A stretch of DNA of 64,000 nt from Heterodera schachtii (GCA_023374025.1 SIJG01000100.1:258200-322199), one strand, 5' to 3'. Positions 11,142 through 23,415 are shown, counted from the first letter of the stretch. Translations and numbers: made by a program. The notes: a model not told the origin generated them from the sequence alone.

Positions 11142-12378
11142 TCAGATGTCGATTCGATTCCACTGGTCCATAAAGTTCCATCCAATCGCTTCCTCCTCCC
11201 ATTTGGCCCATTTGCTTTCGTCGCGCACAATCGGAGAACGGATCAGCAGAACACGGCGGATATCATTCATCTTCTTCAACGTCAATTTCTCCCGGGTCAA
11301 TTCGTGGGTCAGCACAAATGGCAAAGGATGATCATAAGAAAAATCAATGCGAATGACAGCGATCAAATTGACGGGAGATGAAGCAGTGTAAAATTCCGAA
11401 AATAGGGAAAAATTGGTTAAGAAATACGAAATGATAAATGAATTTTACGGTTAGGTGCCCCAATTTGGATATAATTATTTTGTCAGTGAACGCCAAAGAC
11501 CGTAAAAATGCCAAATAAACAATCAAATCGAAATCACCGATTTGAAGGCTTCAATCCTTGACACCAAATGCAGCTACCGTAGTTCAACAAGCATTTGAAC
11601 ACCTTTGGCACATCATCGGGACGAGGAGTGAAAAGCCATTTGGCCACCGCTTGTCCATCCGATGCCGTGGCACTGTCATCGCATGGAAATTCGGTGAAGA
11701 AGCCACTGGAATTGGCATTGACAACGCGAAGCGATGGACAGTCGTCGAGAATTGACGGGACGAATTTGCGCAAACGGTAGAAACTTTCTTTGGACAATTG
11801 GATGCCACGAATGTTTGTCGCGATCATGGGCCAAATGTTGCGCAAAATCGACTCCAAAGTGCGGTCACTAAACGCGTAGATGGCCAAATTGATTTTATAA
11901 GCGGCGAAAATTGGACGGAAACGGTGGAGAAAAGTGATGGAATTGTTGTTGAAGTACCTGTGAAAAATGAAGGAATCGTTTTAGAAAACAGAAAAGCATC
12001 AAAATCTCACTTCAATGAAATGGCTTTGAATCCGACGACTCTCTTTGGCAACGGCTTTTGCGTAATCCCAAACGATTCCCAATTGGCATTGACAACATCC
12101 ATTTCCTTGGTGCCATCCGCTTCGAACTTCATTTTGATTTTCATCGATCCCAAAGTCCAGAAGCGAGTCTTGAAGTGTTCATCCACGTAAAAGTCAAAAC
12201 GGTGGCTGATCATCGCAATTCCAAGGCCAAGTTGGGAAGCCGGAAGCAAATCGTACACACAAAGCCAACAGTCGGCAGAGATAAAACAAAAAAAAGGAAA
12301 ACAAAATTTAAAATTGGCATTTTAATTTTACATTGCTTTCGCCATTTTCTCCTCCGCTTCGTTTCGATTGTCTGACAT
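11142..12378 (-). pseudogene. F-box-like family A gene, promoter displaced by hAT
   Basis: The ATG at 12378 opens MSDNRNEAEEKMAKA. Exon 2 carries the F-box-like block (QLGLGIAMISHRFDFYVDEH), exon 3 runs from about 11957 (RLRKFVPSILDDCPSLRV, TASDGQAVAKWLFTPRP), and exon 4 ends with an early stop at 11142 (WNRIDI). Several lesions are visible. The acceptor before exon 2 lacks an AG (TTTTTTTTGTTTTATC where relatives have a CAG). One base is missing near the end of exon 3 (about 11560). The last exon near 11080 is out of frame. A 4.9-kb hAT element sits 8 bp upstream of the ATG, separating it from its promoter. Probably dead, though domains are well preserved. Confidence 0.75.
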
Positions 12379-12386
12379 TTTGTTGA

Positions 12387-12394
12387 GAGGGAAT
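12387..12394. repeat. Target-site duplication, left
   Basis: GAGGGAAT, identical to 17328-17335. The paralogous empty site at 34403-34430 reads TTGAGAGGGAATGATTAAG with a single copy. Confidence 0.95.
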
Positions 12395-12591
12395 CATACA
12401 TTAACAAGGGGTGCGCCGGCGCACCCCCCCCGCGTCGTAATGGGCCTGGCGCACCCCCCCCACGTGCGTCGTAAGGGGGGCGGCTGTAAACTTGGGGGGG
12501 GGGGGGGGGTCGTCGTAGGGTGGGTCGTAACGAAGGGGGAAAAAGTTAAAATTTAACTAATTTTTAATGCAAGTAAAAGTACGTCATTTTA

Positions 12592-15500
12592 TCAAATAAA
12601 AATACGGTATATAGCTTTTCGTTCTGGATCCTTAAAATGTGCATCTTTTCTAGTCGTTTTTTGAAAACCCTCCACATCAATTTGTTCTGTTCTAGCTTCA
12701 TCGATTAATAAAGGCTCATCGTCGTTTAAATTTTCATTTGAATACCCGTGTGTACGCATTAGACTATCACTAGCATAGTGCCCTTCCTCTAACAACCATC
12801 GTTCTTTAAACGATTGCATTGAAATTTGCTGAACCGGTGGCCCGTTTAATCTTATTCGAAGTTTTGCATCAAGATTTTCGGCTATAATTCTTGCTGACCT
12901 ATGCTAAGTCAAACTGTTTTTATATTAGCAAATTAATCACCTTTTCCCGCGTAAATAAAAGAGAACCGAAAACGCTCTTTCTGCATCCGCGGACCCAATG
13001 CCAAGAACTAGCAAATGATGCAATAATTTCTTTAATTCCTCTCCAAAATTATCGCTCAATTTTTCCATTACCATTTTCCAAAATCTTTGTGGAGTTAACT
13101 TATTTTTCAACGCGCAAAGTTGTTTATCATTTAAAAGATGTGCCAAAACATTAGAAAATTCTTGAAAACATGAGTGTTCGTCATAATTATAATAAGTTGC
13201 TATTGTTTTAATTTTATTTGCATATTGATTTATTTCATTTGCCTTATCTGGTAGATTGCTAGGATCAAAAATATCAATATCATTCAGAATATTCCCAATA
13301 GGAAAATACTTTTTAATTTCTTCCACAACGTTATGAATCAAATTTTCTCTGATTTTTTTGTTGAACTCTGGGATCGGCGGTGATATTCCAACAACAATGT
13401 TTTCTTCTGAAGATCTTGTGCTTATTTGTTGTTGCAACAAATACTGTGCATTAACATATTTTCTCCCATCGACTGCACAGACAAAGTCTGCCTTGTAATC
13501 AGACGCAGAATTTCCAATCATGAACATACGCAAAACATGTGTATAACCATTTATATTATCCATTATATTTCGTTGATGGCATGGGCTTTGCGGCATTGTT
13601 CTGTCCGCTATTATGCATGTTAAAGATTCAAACGATTTTTCCATGAAAGGTCCGTTTTCGTGTTTTAGCGATTCAAGTCCAGCAATTAAATTTCTTATCT
13701 TAATACCATTCCCGATCAAACTAGCACTGCTTACTTGAAAATCTTTGCTTGCTCGATTAATTACTTCCAATATATCAGCAATAAATGAGACCAATGCATA
13801 AAAAGACATATGTGATAAAGAAATAAAGTAACTATGTGCTCGAATCCTTTGTTCATTATCAAATTCTTTAAACTGTACACTTATATGTTGAAATAATTCG
13901 TGCAAAACTGGCCATAACCTAAGAAGCGTTTTAATAGCTTCTAATTCCGATGCAGCCCATCTGACAGTAAAAAGATTTTTAATTTCTAAAAATCTTTGTC
14001 CTCTACTTTCACATAGTTCCATCAACATAGATTTTCGTTTAGTTCCTTAGATAAAAAGAAAAAAACGATAAATTCTATTGTTTTATACCTTTATTTGTAA
14101 AGTATCCGAAAATGTTATTTAGATGTTCTTCTATAAAAGCCACAGCATTTGTGCTTCGTAATCCTTTAACTAGGCTAAGTTGTAAACGATGTGCAAAACA
14201 GTGTATTCCTGTTAATTTTTTATCATGATTTATAAATCTTTGCAAATGACCAAACAATCCGTTTTGAAGTCCTCTCATTACAGATGCTCCATCACTAATA
14301 AAACAATACAACCATTGTTTTATTAGTTCAGTTATTCCATCTTTTTCAAATTGAGTTTTAAGTTCTTCAAACATGTATTCGGCTTTTTCTGAGCGAATAT
14401 TAATTAACTTATAAAGCAAAACCTGTGGATAATCATCATAAATAAATCTTAACAAAACTGTTAAATACATATTTTGGTTATTATCAGACGCAGTATCGAC
14501 AATTAAAGCTAATGGTGTGTTTGTTTCTTTAATTGTTTGAATGAATTTTGAATGCAGTTCTTTTGAAATTGTTAGATACATTCTCATTGCTGACATGCTG
14601 TCGTGATGGTGTAAACCAACGTCAACATTTAAACCTTTAATTACATTTACCCATGATTTGTGATTCAACAATGCTGAGTTTGTTTTTACTTCATTATATA
14701 CTAATCGTAAAATAATGTCTGTTGCATCTAACGAATTAGTTTGTTTGAGCAATTTTTCAATTTGCATTTGCTTTTTTTCTTTATAATCTTCTGCAAAATA
14801 ATTAATTGCTTCCATGTGGTTAGGAGTTCTGCCATGTTTTGAAACTGATTTTCGGAAAGAGTTCCATTTTTCTTCATCATTTAGTCCTTCGGGAAAATAG
14901 CCACTTGATTTTGAGTATGGCGATGTTTGAGAAGACTCAAATCTGTCGAGATCACTATTTTGGACTTCTTTTGTAGGATTAAATATTTTAATAAATCTAT
15001 GTTGTTTATAAATGAAACAATAAAAGCATCGAAAGCGTAAATTTTCATTTTCACCAAATTCGTATGGTTCTAACCAAATGCCATATGATTTTTTTATTTT
15101 TTCTTTGTTGTTCCAAAACCAACGTTCGTTTTCTAATTTAGCTTTTATATTTGGAAGCCATATTAATATTTTTAAAAATTTATCTTTTTTTATTTTTTCA
15201 ATTTCTGCTTGCACTGCTTCTGGAATATCATAAATAGTTTCTGCATTTTCCTCTTCGGTTCTTAGGCGCTTTCTATGCATAGCTTCAATATTTCGGATTG
15301 TTCCTTGTATATTTTTTAGCTGTGTTTCTATGTTAATCGTTTGTATCATATTTTGTGAGTATGAACAAGATGGCTCATTATCTGTTTGATCTTCATTATC
15401 TTCATTTTGTTCTAGCAATGAATCATTAAATGTATTTTCTGTATCCTCCATTGTTTCAATTACTCCCGGATTTCTAATAGCACAATTCTGATCATTTTTT

Positions 15501-16412
15501 TCACAAATTTCGATTTCCTGCCCTAAAAATTAAAATAATAATAATAAATTATATAATCCAATGACCTGTACAAATATTCGCCAACCCAGGAGTTGGAATT
15601 GCTAGCTTAGGTATTGTTTCAGAAAAAAATAAACTGTTAGCATTAGCATTGTTTTCGTCACACCGATTTATTGATTTATCTATCATTCCATGCATTTCTG
15701 CTGCAATGTGCATTTTTCCCCATTTATCTGCAATCAATCCAAACTGAAATATGCTCTCAAAATCAGATGAAACAGTTGGAATTGTGTCTGTATTATCCGC
15801 AAAAACAAATGCGTCGATAATTCGTTCTCCTCTTAACAAAAAAAATCGGATATTTTCGCCACTCCCAGCCCTAACTCACATAAAAATCATCTTTTCTTCA
15901 TCTATTTTAATTGGATTTTTTACTCTAATTAAATTTCGATTAACCATTTTGGCCAGTTTAAGTGTATTCCATTTTTTTATTTCTTCAGTATTTTTTTTAT
16001 TTATTTTTATTAATAACATGATTTTAACAAAAGATTTTTTCTGCTTTATTCCTATTAGCATATCTAAAACAGAATTTTTTTCGTCTATCCAACCAGTTAA
16101 CGCTGTTTTTTGGGACATTATTAAATCTGCTTCTTGACTTTGCGATATAACGTAAAAAGTTTTTTTTCCAAAAGACTTGTTAGTGAAGTCGCATGAAAAT
16201 ATGACTTCTGAATTATTTTCGTTGATCGATTTGATTATTAGGAGGCCATATTCAGAAAGATCTGGTTTTGAATTTCCAGAGCAACCTCTATGCGTCAATT
16301 CTATAAAGGCACTTTTATCATTTTTTGTTATTACATTGTTCACTTCATTCACAATTACTCGGCATGCAATGCAATATTCAAATAAAATAGCACAAATTAA
16401 TATAGAAAACAT
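12592..16412 (-). CDS. hAT transposase with N-terminal secreted domain
   Basis: Five exons, 15880-16412, 15566-15831, 14089-15522, 12941-14045 and 12592-12898, join in frame through GT-AG introns to 1215 codons including the stop. Exons 1-2 start with a signal peptide (MFSILICAILFEYCIAC). They then give VNEVN, FIELTHRGCSG, GERIIDAFVFAD and PTPGLANIC, resembling the lamin-tail-like extracellular domain of some metazoan proteins. Exon 3 holds a zinc-type CFYC motif and the transposase core: LIVDTASDNNQN (first D), CFISDGASVMRGL (second D) and CFAHRLQLSLVKGL. Exon 4 has TVRWAASELEA, and exons 4-5 the dimerisation region (ADAERAFSVL, then NLDAKLRIRLNGP). The core resembles the KIAA1586/ZNF862 group of hAT-derived proteins. 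Whether exons 1-2 and 3-5 are one transcript or two genes needs RNA data; the phases allow fusion. Confidence 0.85.
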
Positions 16413-16645
16413 ATTTTTTTAAGATTGGTTTTTTTGCTTAATAGGATTTTTTGATGAACCCTGATTGCGATTGCTTAAGAATAGACTGGCCGGAAATATT
16501 TGCCAACTCTATAATTCTCTCTAGTTAAAGTGTTGGCAATTAAATATGGCGTTGTAAAGAGATTGATTTTCAAATAAACAAACAATTTATTAATATAATT
16601 GATTTAATATTTTTTTTTGGGCTTTTCTCATTTTTTAAAGAAAAA

Positions 16646-16942
16646 ATGCTTCAAAATATTACAAAAATGTGCAACAAATATTGTCGATCGACGGCCGGAG
16701 AATCTGTCCCAAATACTGTGCCATGTGTGCCATGCCCATCGACGGGCGGCGAATCTGTCCCAAATACTGTGCCATCAATTTTTTATTTGATTATTGTGCT
16801 ATTACTCGTCTCAAATGTTGTGACAATTTGGTTATTATTCCGCCGTCGCCGATCCCGTATGCGCATCGGCGCACGGAGGATCGACTTTAATGGAATTCAT
16901 TATCCATACGCTAATCTTTCGGGTGGTGTACTTAGTTTATAA
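16646..16942 (+). CDS. Small ORF inside hAT, one membrane segment
   Basis: A 98-codon ORF with an ATG start lies between the transposase start and the right terminus. It contains two copies of a GESVPNTVP repeat (residues about 18-43), then a hydrophobic stretch (IFYLIIVLLLVSNVVTIWLLF, residues about 45-65) followed by an arginine-rich RRRRSRMRIGARR segment. This would suit a single-pass membrane protein, but the ORF is short, unspliced and of unknown family. It could be chance coding in subterminal repeats. Confidence 0.35.
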   Translation: MLQNITKMCNKYCRSTAGESVPNTVPCVPCPSTGGESVPNTVPSIFYLIIVLLLVSNVVTIWLLFRRRRSRMRIGARRIDFNGIHYPYANLSGGVLSL

Positions 16943-16971
16943 TTTAAATATTGTAATTAAATATAGTCCCA

Positions 16972-17060
16972 TCGTTGTCGGAGTGTTCATCACGGAATTT
17001 GGCTGTGCTTCCGTTGTCGGAGTGTTCATCAGGGACTTTGGTTGTGCCGACGACGGCGGA
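16972..17060. repeat. Short tandem repeat in hAT right end
   Basis: About two and a half copies of a 36-bp unit (GTTGTCGGAGTGTTCATCA-based). It lies just inside the right subterminal region, a typical place for transposase-binding repeats. Confidence 0.6.
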
Positions 17061-17327
17061 GTGATTTGTTTTGGATGACTTTTTTTATAACATTGGATTT
17101 GACCGGACAACATTTTTATTTATTATATTGCATGATAAAATGACGAACAAAAGCACCTGACGCGGAATTTATTTTCCAAAAAACATGGTTTAGATAGCAA
17201 AAAAAAAAAAAAAGGTCGCCGGGGAAAAATAGGGGCCGACGTAAAAAAATTTGGTCCTGGCGCACCCCCCCTGCGCCAAACGTCCGACGTATGGGAGTCT
17301 GACTGGCGCACCCCTTGTTAATGTATG

Positions 17328-17335
17328 GAGGGAAT
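17328..17335. repeat. Target-site duplication, right
   Basis: GAGGGAAT, matching 12387-12394. The sequence after it (GATTAAGACAGTTTTCGTCGG) continues the upstream region of the gene starting at 12378. Confidence 0.95.
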
Positions 17336-17785
17336 GATTAAGACAGTTTTCGTCGGATTTCAATTGGCTTAGCAAAGATGAAAAAATTATGTGAAATCAG
17401 CAGTTTCCTTTTTAAAATGTGTGGGCTTTTGTTGAATGGCACTTTTTTCCGGAGGTTTTCGAGGCCTCCTCTGATCGCGAAACAGAAATACTTATCCATT
17501 TTGACCAATTCTAATCCCAAAACACGAAATATATAATTTTTGACTCGATTCATTAATTCAAAAACACCCAACAGACCAACAGATGAAACTTAAATGGCGA
17601 ATGGAAAATGAAAAATGGCGGAGGAGCAACCACTTAAGGTAAAATGCCGAAAAGAAATGCACAAAATGTACAAAGTAATTTTTGACGGAATTGTCAGCAG
17701 GAGAAAAATTGGATGAAAGCGACGAAAAGAATGGATAATAATGAAAAATGACAGAGCAGCAACCACTTTTATACTAATTTATTTA
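17336..17785 (-). promoter_or_regulatory. Displaced promoter of the 12378 gene
   Basis: On the minus strand a TATA box in AGTATAAAAGTGGTTGCTG (about 17780-17755) precedes the conserved family A upstream block. Block 17336-17400 matches the DNA directly upstream of the relative starting at 34402. Without the transposon this promoter would lie about 400 bp from the ATG. Confidence 0.6.
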
Positions 17786-18005
17786 TTTTGCCAATTTTTA
17801 CACAATTTTAATAATCAGTCGTATTTCGACGCATTGCTATAAAAGCCATCACTCCCCTTCCATTTTCTTTCATTCATCACTCACTTTTTCCTTCCTTTTT
17901 GCTTCAGCAAAGGATAGGATTTCCTTGCTATTCTCGGATTTTCTTTTTTTTTAATTTACAAATTTTTTTTTCTGTTTTTCTAATAAGCAAATTTGCCTCA
18001 TCAAA

Positions 18006-18655
18006 ATGTCAGACCGCCGAAAAGAAGCGGAGGAAAAAATGGCAAAAGCAATTTAAAATTAAATTCAAATTAAAATGCCAATTTTAATTTCATTTTGAAA
18101 TTTTGTTTTCCTTTTTCTTCAGTTTCATCTCCGCCGATTGTTGGCTTTGTGTGTTTGATTTGCTTCCGGCTTATCAACTTGGCCTCGGAATTGCACTGAT
18201 CAGCCACAGATTCAATTTTTACGTCGATGAACACTTCAAAACGCAAAAATGGACGTTGAAAACCATGCAAATTTGGAGCAAAATTGGACTCGTAAAATGG
18301 CATTGGACCACTAAAAATTGGGTAATAGTGTAGTTTGTCCCCCCGCCCTTTTTTGCAAAATTTTTTATTTTGATGTCATAAAAAACAAGTTTCCTGGGCT
18401 TTTCGGGGTCGCTGATCACGAATCCGGCATCCACTTTGGCCAATTCGAAATGAAATCCAGGACCAGAATTCGAACAAAAAGTCGAAACCTGGTTTAAATC
18501 TTTTATTGCAAGTTTTGTGGTTTCCAGAATCTTTCAATATGTTTACACAATTTTTAGACGAAAAATGCAAAATTCAAAAGTTGAATTAAATCATCGTTTT
18601 TCAGGCTTCTCGACGCAGCTTCCCCAGGGACGACTGGTCAGGCAGAAATGAATGA
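18006..18655 (+). pseudogene. F-box-like family A fragment
   Basis: The ATG at 18006 gives MSDRRKEAEEKMAKA, but the donor GCAAT/GT of relatives is mutated (GCAATTTAAAATT). Exon 2 runs from about 18123 (DCWLCVFDLLPAYQLGLGIA, SHRFNFYVDEHFKTQKW) and ends in unrelated sequence near 18333. Exons 3-4 are missing, replaced by a dispersed repeat (18350-18500). The last exon survives at about 18606-18655 (LLDAASPGTTGQ). Confidence 0.7.
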
Positions 18656-18754
18656 ATTAATTATTAATTGATGCGATTATGATGACCGACCGAAATGATA
18701 TGTTGGCACCGTGCCATTTCAATATGGTATTGTGTATAGTAGAGTAGAGCGGGA

Positions 18755-18832
18755 CCGGGAATTTCGAAAAAATGCCAATGTCCATTTGCGAGTACTGAAG
18801 TGTTCCTCCACATAGAAGTTAAAAAATTATTT
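18755..18832 (-). pseudogene. Exon 2 scrap of family A
   Basis: The minus strand reads like YVEEHFSTRKWTLAF, matching the end of the F-box-like block in the gene at 40161-41716. It is preceded by TAGAGCGGGACCGGGA at about 18740, one terminus of a TAGAG-type hAT element. Confidence 0.5.
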
Positions 18833-21000
18833 TGCTTATATTTCAATTGTTTTAAAGTTGTTTTCGATAAAAATAATTTTTTAAACCAAAATTTTATGAA
18901 GAAAAAATTATTAATTTTTGGGGACGAATTTTTGTGAAATTTTTTTTTCAATTCTTAGAGGTGTATTTTCTATTTTTTCAGTTCGATTCTTACGGGTGTA
19001 TTTTCTGAATCAATTTCGAATGATAGATGCAACAACGAACAAATCGTATTTTATAACTAAATTCATTCAAAGAAATCAAACAAATAAAAGATCGAAAAAC
19101 AAAAGATTAGAATTTAAATGTCCTTTTCGAATTTAAAATTCGACTCAAAATTTCGCCTCAATTTTGTCACCAAAGGAATACAAAGAAACGAATGGAAACA
19201 ATGGAGAATGAGCAGAAGAACACTGAGAAATGAAATAATTGTTTGTATCTGAAAAATAATTAGCCAATAAAATTTAAAAATGGAACTTTTAAACACCCAA
19301 TAATGCAAAAATTGCCATAACTCGAATATGCAAAAGTGCCAGATCGATAAATTATTTCGTCCAACATTTGAGGATAATATTTGACGGCAACCCCAAAGTT
19401 AAAACCACTGGAAAATAAAAATTAAATAAGCTTTTAAATTTAAATCTCTTGTGGACTTAGTAAAATGAAAAGATTAAATGTTCTAACGCCTTCATTTTTG
19501 AGATCAAAATTTCTGTAGCGCGACATTTGGGGATTTAAATTAAAAACAAAAACATTTATATATTTAAGTATTCAGCCCAAAATTCGACTAATTTACGTCT
19601 GTCTGCTTTTGACTAAACAGTCTCAAAAAAGGAGAGATGAATCAATAAAAAGAGAGTGCAGAGAAAAAAGAATCTCTTATTAAAAAATAATGATTTGAAA
19701 GTATTTTTGAGAAAATAAATTGTAAAAAATTTACCGACTAATTTTTTTGGTTGTAATTTCAAAGTAAAAAATGCCGGAGCAATAATTGTTCAGCGAAAAC
19801 GAATGTTTTGCGAAGACGGAACGGCAACCTTTAATAAAAGTAAATTTTTAAAATTCAATTTTAATTAATAAAAATTTACCATTTTCAATTCCTTTGGAAT
19901 GGACCGCCAGACATTTTTCAGCAGTGATTTCGATGTCTTTGCTACACGCATTGACATCCCAACAGTAATCATTTGATGGGTTACGGTCGACTTAAATAAT
20001 TACCGTTTGTGTTAATTCCTTTTTAATACAATTTAATTGGTTATTTAACTAATTTTCTTTTTTTGTTTAAATCATTCCTTCGTATAATAAAGAAATCCGC
20101 AAAGCATAAATCGGACTTTTTGCCTACTGTTCTTTATAAAATTTTCTACTTTTTTTCACAATAGGCGAAATGTCCGGTTTTGGGTTAGTAGACGAAATGT
20201 CCGTAACCAGCAGCTAACTTCACTTCTTCTTTATAATATATCACATAGCTACCATAAAATTTATTTACTCAGACCAATCCTTAATTTGCCCACCGTTTTC
20301 TGCTGTGGTTGATGAAATCCCTTGCTCATTCTGCTGCTTTTTCTCCAATTCACTGATTCTGCCCAAAATTTGCTCCAATTCATCGGCCAAAACTGAAGAA
20401 AAAGAGTCATTTTAAACGTTTAAAAGTTTTTCATTTCATTTGACCAATTTCTGTTTGTTCCTTCAAAAGTTCAATGAAACTTTCCATTTTCTTTTGCAGT
20501 GTCTCTAAGCCGGCAAATTTTGTTTGGAAGGCATTGGCCAAATTGGAGTCCGTTGTCATTTGGTGATTTGCCAACTTAATTAAAAAAGAATTTGAAAAAA
20601 CAAATAATTTTCAATTAATCGCTTTTTTCGCTTCATAAGCATTCACCATTTGCTGCTGTTTCTTCAATTCATTGATAATTACATTGAATTGATCAGCAGA
20701 AACTGAAAAATGTTATTAAAACAAAAATTATCCCTTCTTTTGTTAGATTCCCGGCACATGCCAACCAGGGCTGTTGCAAGTTTCGCTTTTCGCTATTTCG
20801 CTTTTTCGCTTTTTTGGGGCCTTTCGCTTTCGCCTTTTTGCTTTCGCTTTTTTGCTAAAAAAGCGAAATAAAAGTACACCCCTAACGATTGGGTTTTTAA
20901 AATAAACAAATGCATTTTTGTGGGAGAAAAAGCAAAAAATTAACTTAGTTTTTACCAAATTTTTATGAAATAAAGTAAAATTTGGTTTTGTTTATCTGTA

Positions 21001-21069
21001 GTCTGGTTTAGTGGTTGGTGCAGCAACCTTGACATTCTTTTCTGTCAAGAGTTCGATTCCGCTTGACGG
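21001..21069 (+). ncRNA. tRNA-like (SINE-type) Pol III promoter sequence
   Basis: An A-box-like TGGTTTAGTGGTTGGTGC and a B-box-like AGTTCGATTCC stand about 35 bp apart around a 7-bp stem (CTTGACA/TGTCAAG). This resembles a degenerate tRNA inside a hAT-type element. There is no convincing acceptor stem, so it is probably not a functional tRNA. Confidence 0.45.
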
Positions 21070-21233
21070 TTTCTTTGTTAATTTTTTTTTTTTTTTAATT
21101 TGCCTGGCGCTACCTATCGGCATCGCCGGGCCAAAAATAGTAATATTCAAAAAAAAATTCTCTCAAAATTGCAAAACTCTATCATTTTTTGGACAAATCT
21201 GTTAACAGATCCATCCAAATTTTCAAAATTTTT

Positions 21234-21249
21234 CCCGGCGGCGCCGCCC
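21234..21249. repeat. Dispersed GC hairpin, partial copy 3
   Basis: CCCGGCGGCGCCGCC, half of the hairpin, preceded by AAAATTTTT as in full copies but in the opposite orientation. Inside the 20766-21611 element. Confidence 0.55.
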
Positions 21250-23415
21250 CCACCCCTTGTTTCCGAAAATGTTTTTGAAAAGCGTACCGCTAAAATTGTA
21301 AATTTTTTGAGTCTCGATTTTCAAAAAATGAAATATGCGTTTTATAAATTTATATACAAAAATCTACGATAAAAAAGAAATAAAATTAAAATAAAAGCAA
21401 ATAAACAGAACAGTTAAGCACAATAAAAGGTGAATTTTTTAGTCTTTTAAATTCATCTAATTGTTGGAAAAAATTTCGCCTTTTCGCCTTTTCGCTTTTT
21501 CGCTTTTTTTAGGCATTTCGCTTTCGCCTTTTCGCTTTCGCTTTTTATTTTGGTTTCGCTTTTTTCGCTTTTCGCCTTTCGCTTTTTATTTTTCCCTTTG
21601 CAACACCCCTGATGCCAACCATCGATGGTTTCAGGATAAGGATGAAAAATATGTACTAATATAATAACATTGAAAAAGGTCTAAAGTTATGTTTTTGTTA
21701 CTTTTATTTTTTGTAATTCCCTACCAAAATTAAATTTTTGATTTAAATTTAATAACTTTAATAGATTGTTAAATTTATTTTGAAACTCCATCAAAAATTT
21801 TAATTAAATGAAAAAAATGTAATTCTTCTGTGAATTTATTATTAGAGGTGTATTTTTCACTTTGAAAATTCAATGAGGGGTTTATTTTTCACGAAACTTT
21901 GGATAATTACCCGAAACTCAAAAAACTCGGTTTTTGAAGCCGAAGTTCCGGTCTCTCCTGGTCCGAATTGAATGTAGTAACGTTGAAATATCACGATTTT
22001 TTTACCGTATTTGCTATTTTCTTTCTGCTGCTGTTGTTGTTTCACATTCAAGTCATTGATTAGTCCGAAAAGATCATTTTGCAAATTTGTGAATTGGTCA
22101 ACGGATGCTTAAATTCAGCAAATATTTAAATGGCCTTTATTAATTAATAATTCCCATTATTATGTTTTTTATAATTAACGACCGTATTTCCACTCCTCAT
22201 TTTGTTTCTCTTTTTCCTTTTCGATCATTTCAAATTTCGCTTTCAACGCGTTGTTTTCCATCATCAGATTTTGTTTTTCCAATTCGGACTGAAGCGCCCT
22301 CTGAAAAAAAATTAAAAGCCGAATAACAATACATTAATTTTAGTTAAAAAATAACGAACGTTCTCGAGATCCTTTATCTTGCACAATTGATTCACCTCTC
22401 TCAGCTCCATTTCCTTTTTGGCAAATCTCCCACGAAATACCTAAGAAAAAGTTTTGAAATTTTTAATATTTTTTTTTTGCAAGATGATAAAGGCATTTTT
22501 CAGTTTTTTTACTGGCCCTCTTCGCAATCGCAGATTGCAAAGGCCCTTCTCTGACCCCCCCCCCCCCCCCAAGGTGGTCCGTATCGTTTCGGCGCCAAGC
22601 CAAAAATTATACTATATTTTTAGCTGCTTTTTCATTGAAAAAATTCTTAATTTTTGTGAATTTTCGGAAAAGAATTGGTTATTTTCTAGTTTTTATGAAA
22701 AATTTAACAAAAAACCTCAAAGCCTTATTTCAAAATAAAAATCTCATTGACCTATCAAAAAATCACAAAATGAGGCTAAAGCCTCAAGCCCTGATTTAGA
22801 CCCATTTCGAGCCCATGCGTAACCCAAATTTAGACAAAAATTCAAATTAGACGACCAATTCATCGTAACTGTGCTGTGTATTTTTAGGCCTAACGAAAAA
22901 AAGGGATAGAAATTTGAGTCGCGAAAATCTTCAAAAGGTCCACCAAAAACTCACGAAAAAAAAATCAAAATGTTGCAAACAAAGTCAAAAATGCATAGAT
23001 TTAAGCTTCATACAAAGTGTAGAACCCCTTTTAAGTAATTTTAAGGCATTTCGAGTCAGCAGAAAAGAAGTCATTATTTGACTTAAATTCTCCATCAATT
23101 TTCTTTGCCTTCTTAATTTTCTTTATACATAGTTCGCGAAAAACACTTTTTTATAGGATTTTTCTAAAATTTAGAGATTTCCTTTTCGCGTGTTTTTTTC
23201 TTATTTTTCAATGTCATCTAAATCCAACGTTTTTGATATCATTAGAAAGCTTAACCTTTTTAGAAGCTTTTTCTAAGCTATTGATTCGCGATTAGACAAT
23301 TACCAAAAATTTATATGTGAAAATTGCGAATAAGGCGAACTTTGAAGTTTTTCTTAATAAAATGTTTTCCATGCTTGAAAAACATGCTGGCGCCCAAACG
23401 CGTGGTTCCCCAGGC

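Larger units (their letters stand above)
12395..17327 (-). mobile_element. Complete autonomous-looking hAT transposon
   Basis: The 4933-bp element begins and ends with a perfect 23-bp inverted repeat starting CATACATTAACAAGGGG. Subterminal repeats of the type GGCGCACCCCCCCNCGTCGTA occur at both ends (12410-12480 and 17255-17310). The flanking 8-bp duplication GAGGGAAT is the hAT standard, and an uninterrupted relative of the insertion site exists in this window. Inside are a long minus-strand transposase gene with all exons in frame, and a small plus-strand ORF near the right end. An 18-G run lies at about 12494-12511. Perfect termini and an intact gene suggest a young insertion. Confidence 0.95.
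20766..21611. mobile_element. Non-autonomous hAT-type element (CAGGG family)
   Basis: Ends CAGGGCTGTTGCAAG and CTTTGCAACACCCCTG are inverted repeats flanked by an exact 8-bp duplication ATGCCAAC (20758-20765, 21612-21619). It lies in an intron of the minus-strand SPRY pseudogene. The arms are rich in TTTCGC tandem repeats, and the centre holds a tRNA-like sequence and a half GC hairpin. Confidence 0.9.

Noticed and set aside
16412..16942. Second transposon gene pair making a composite element
   Set aside because: The plus-strand ORF is short and partly made of repeats, with no second set of termini, so a composite structure is not supported.
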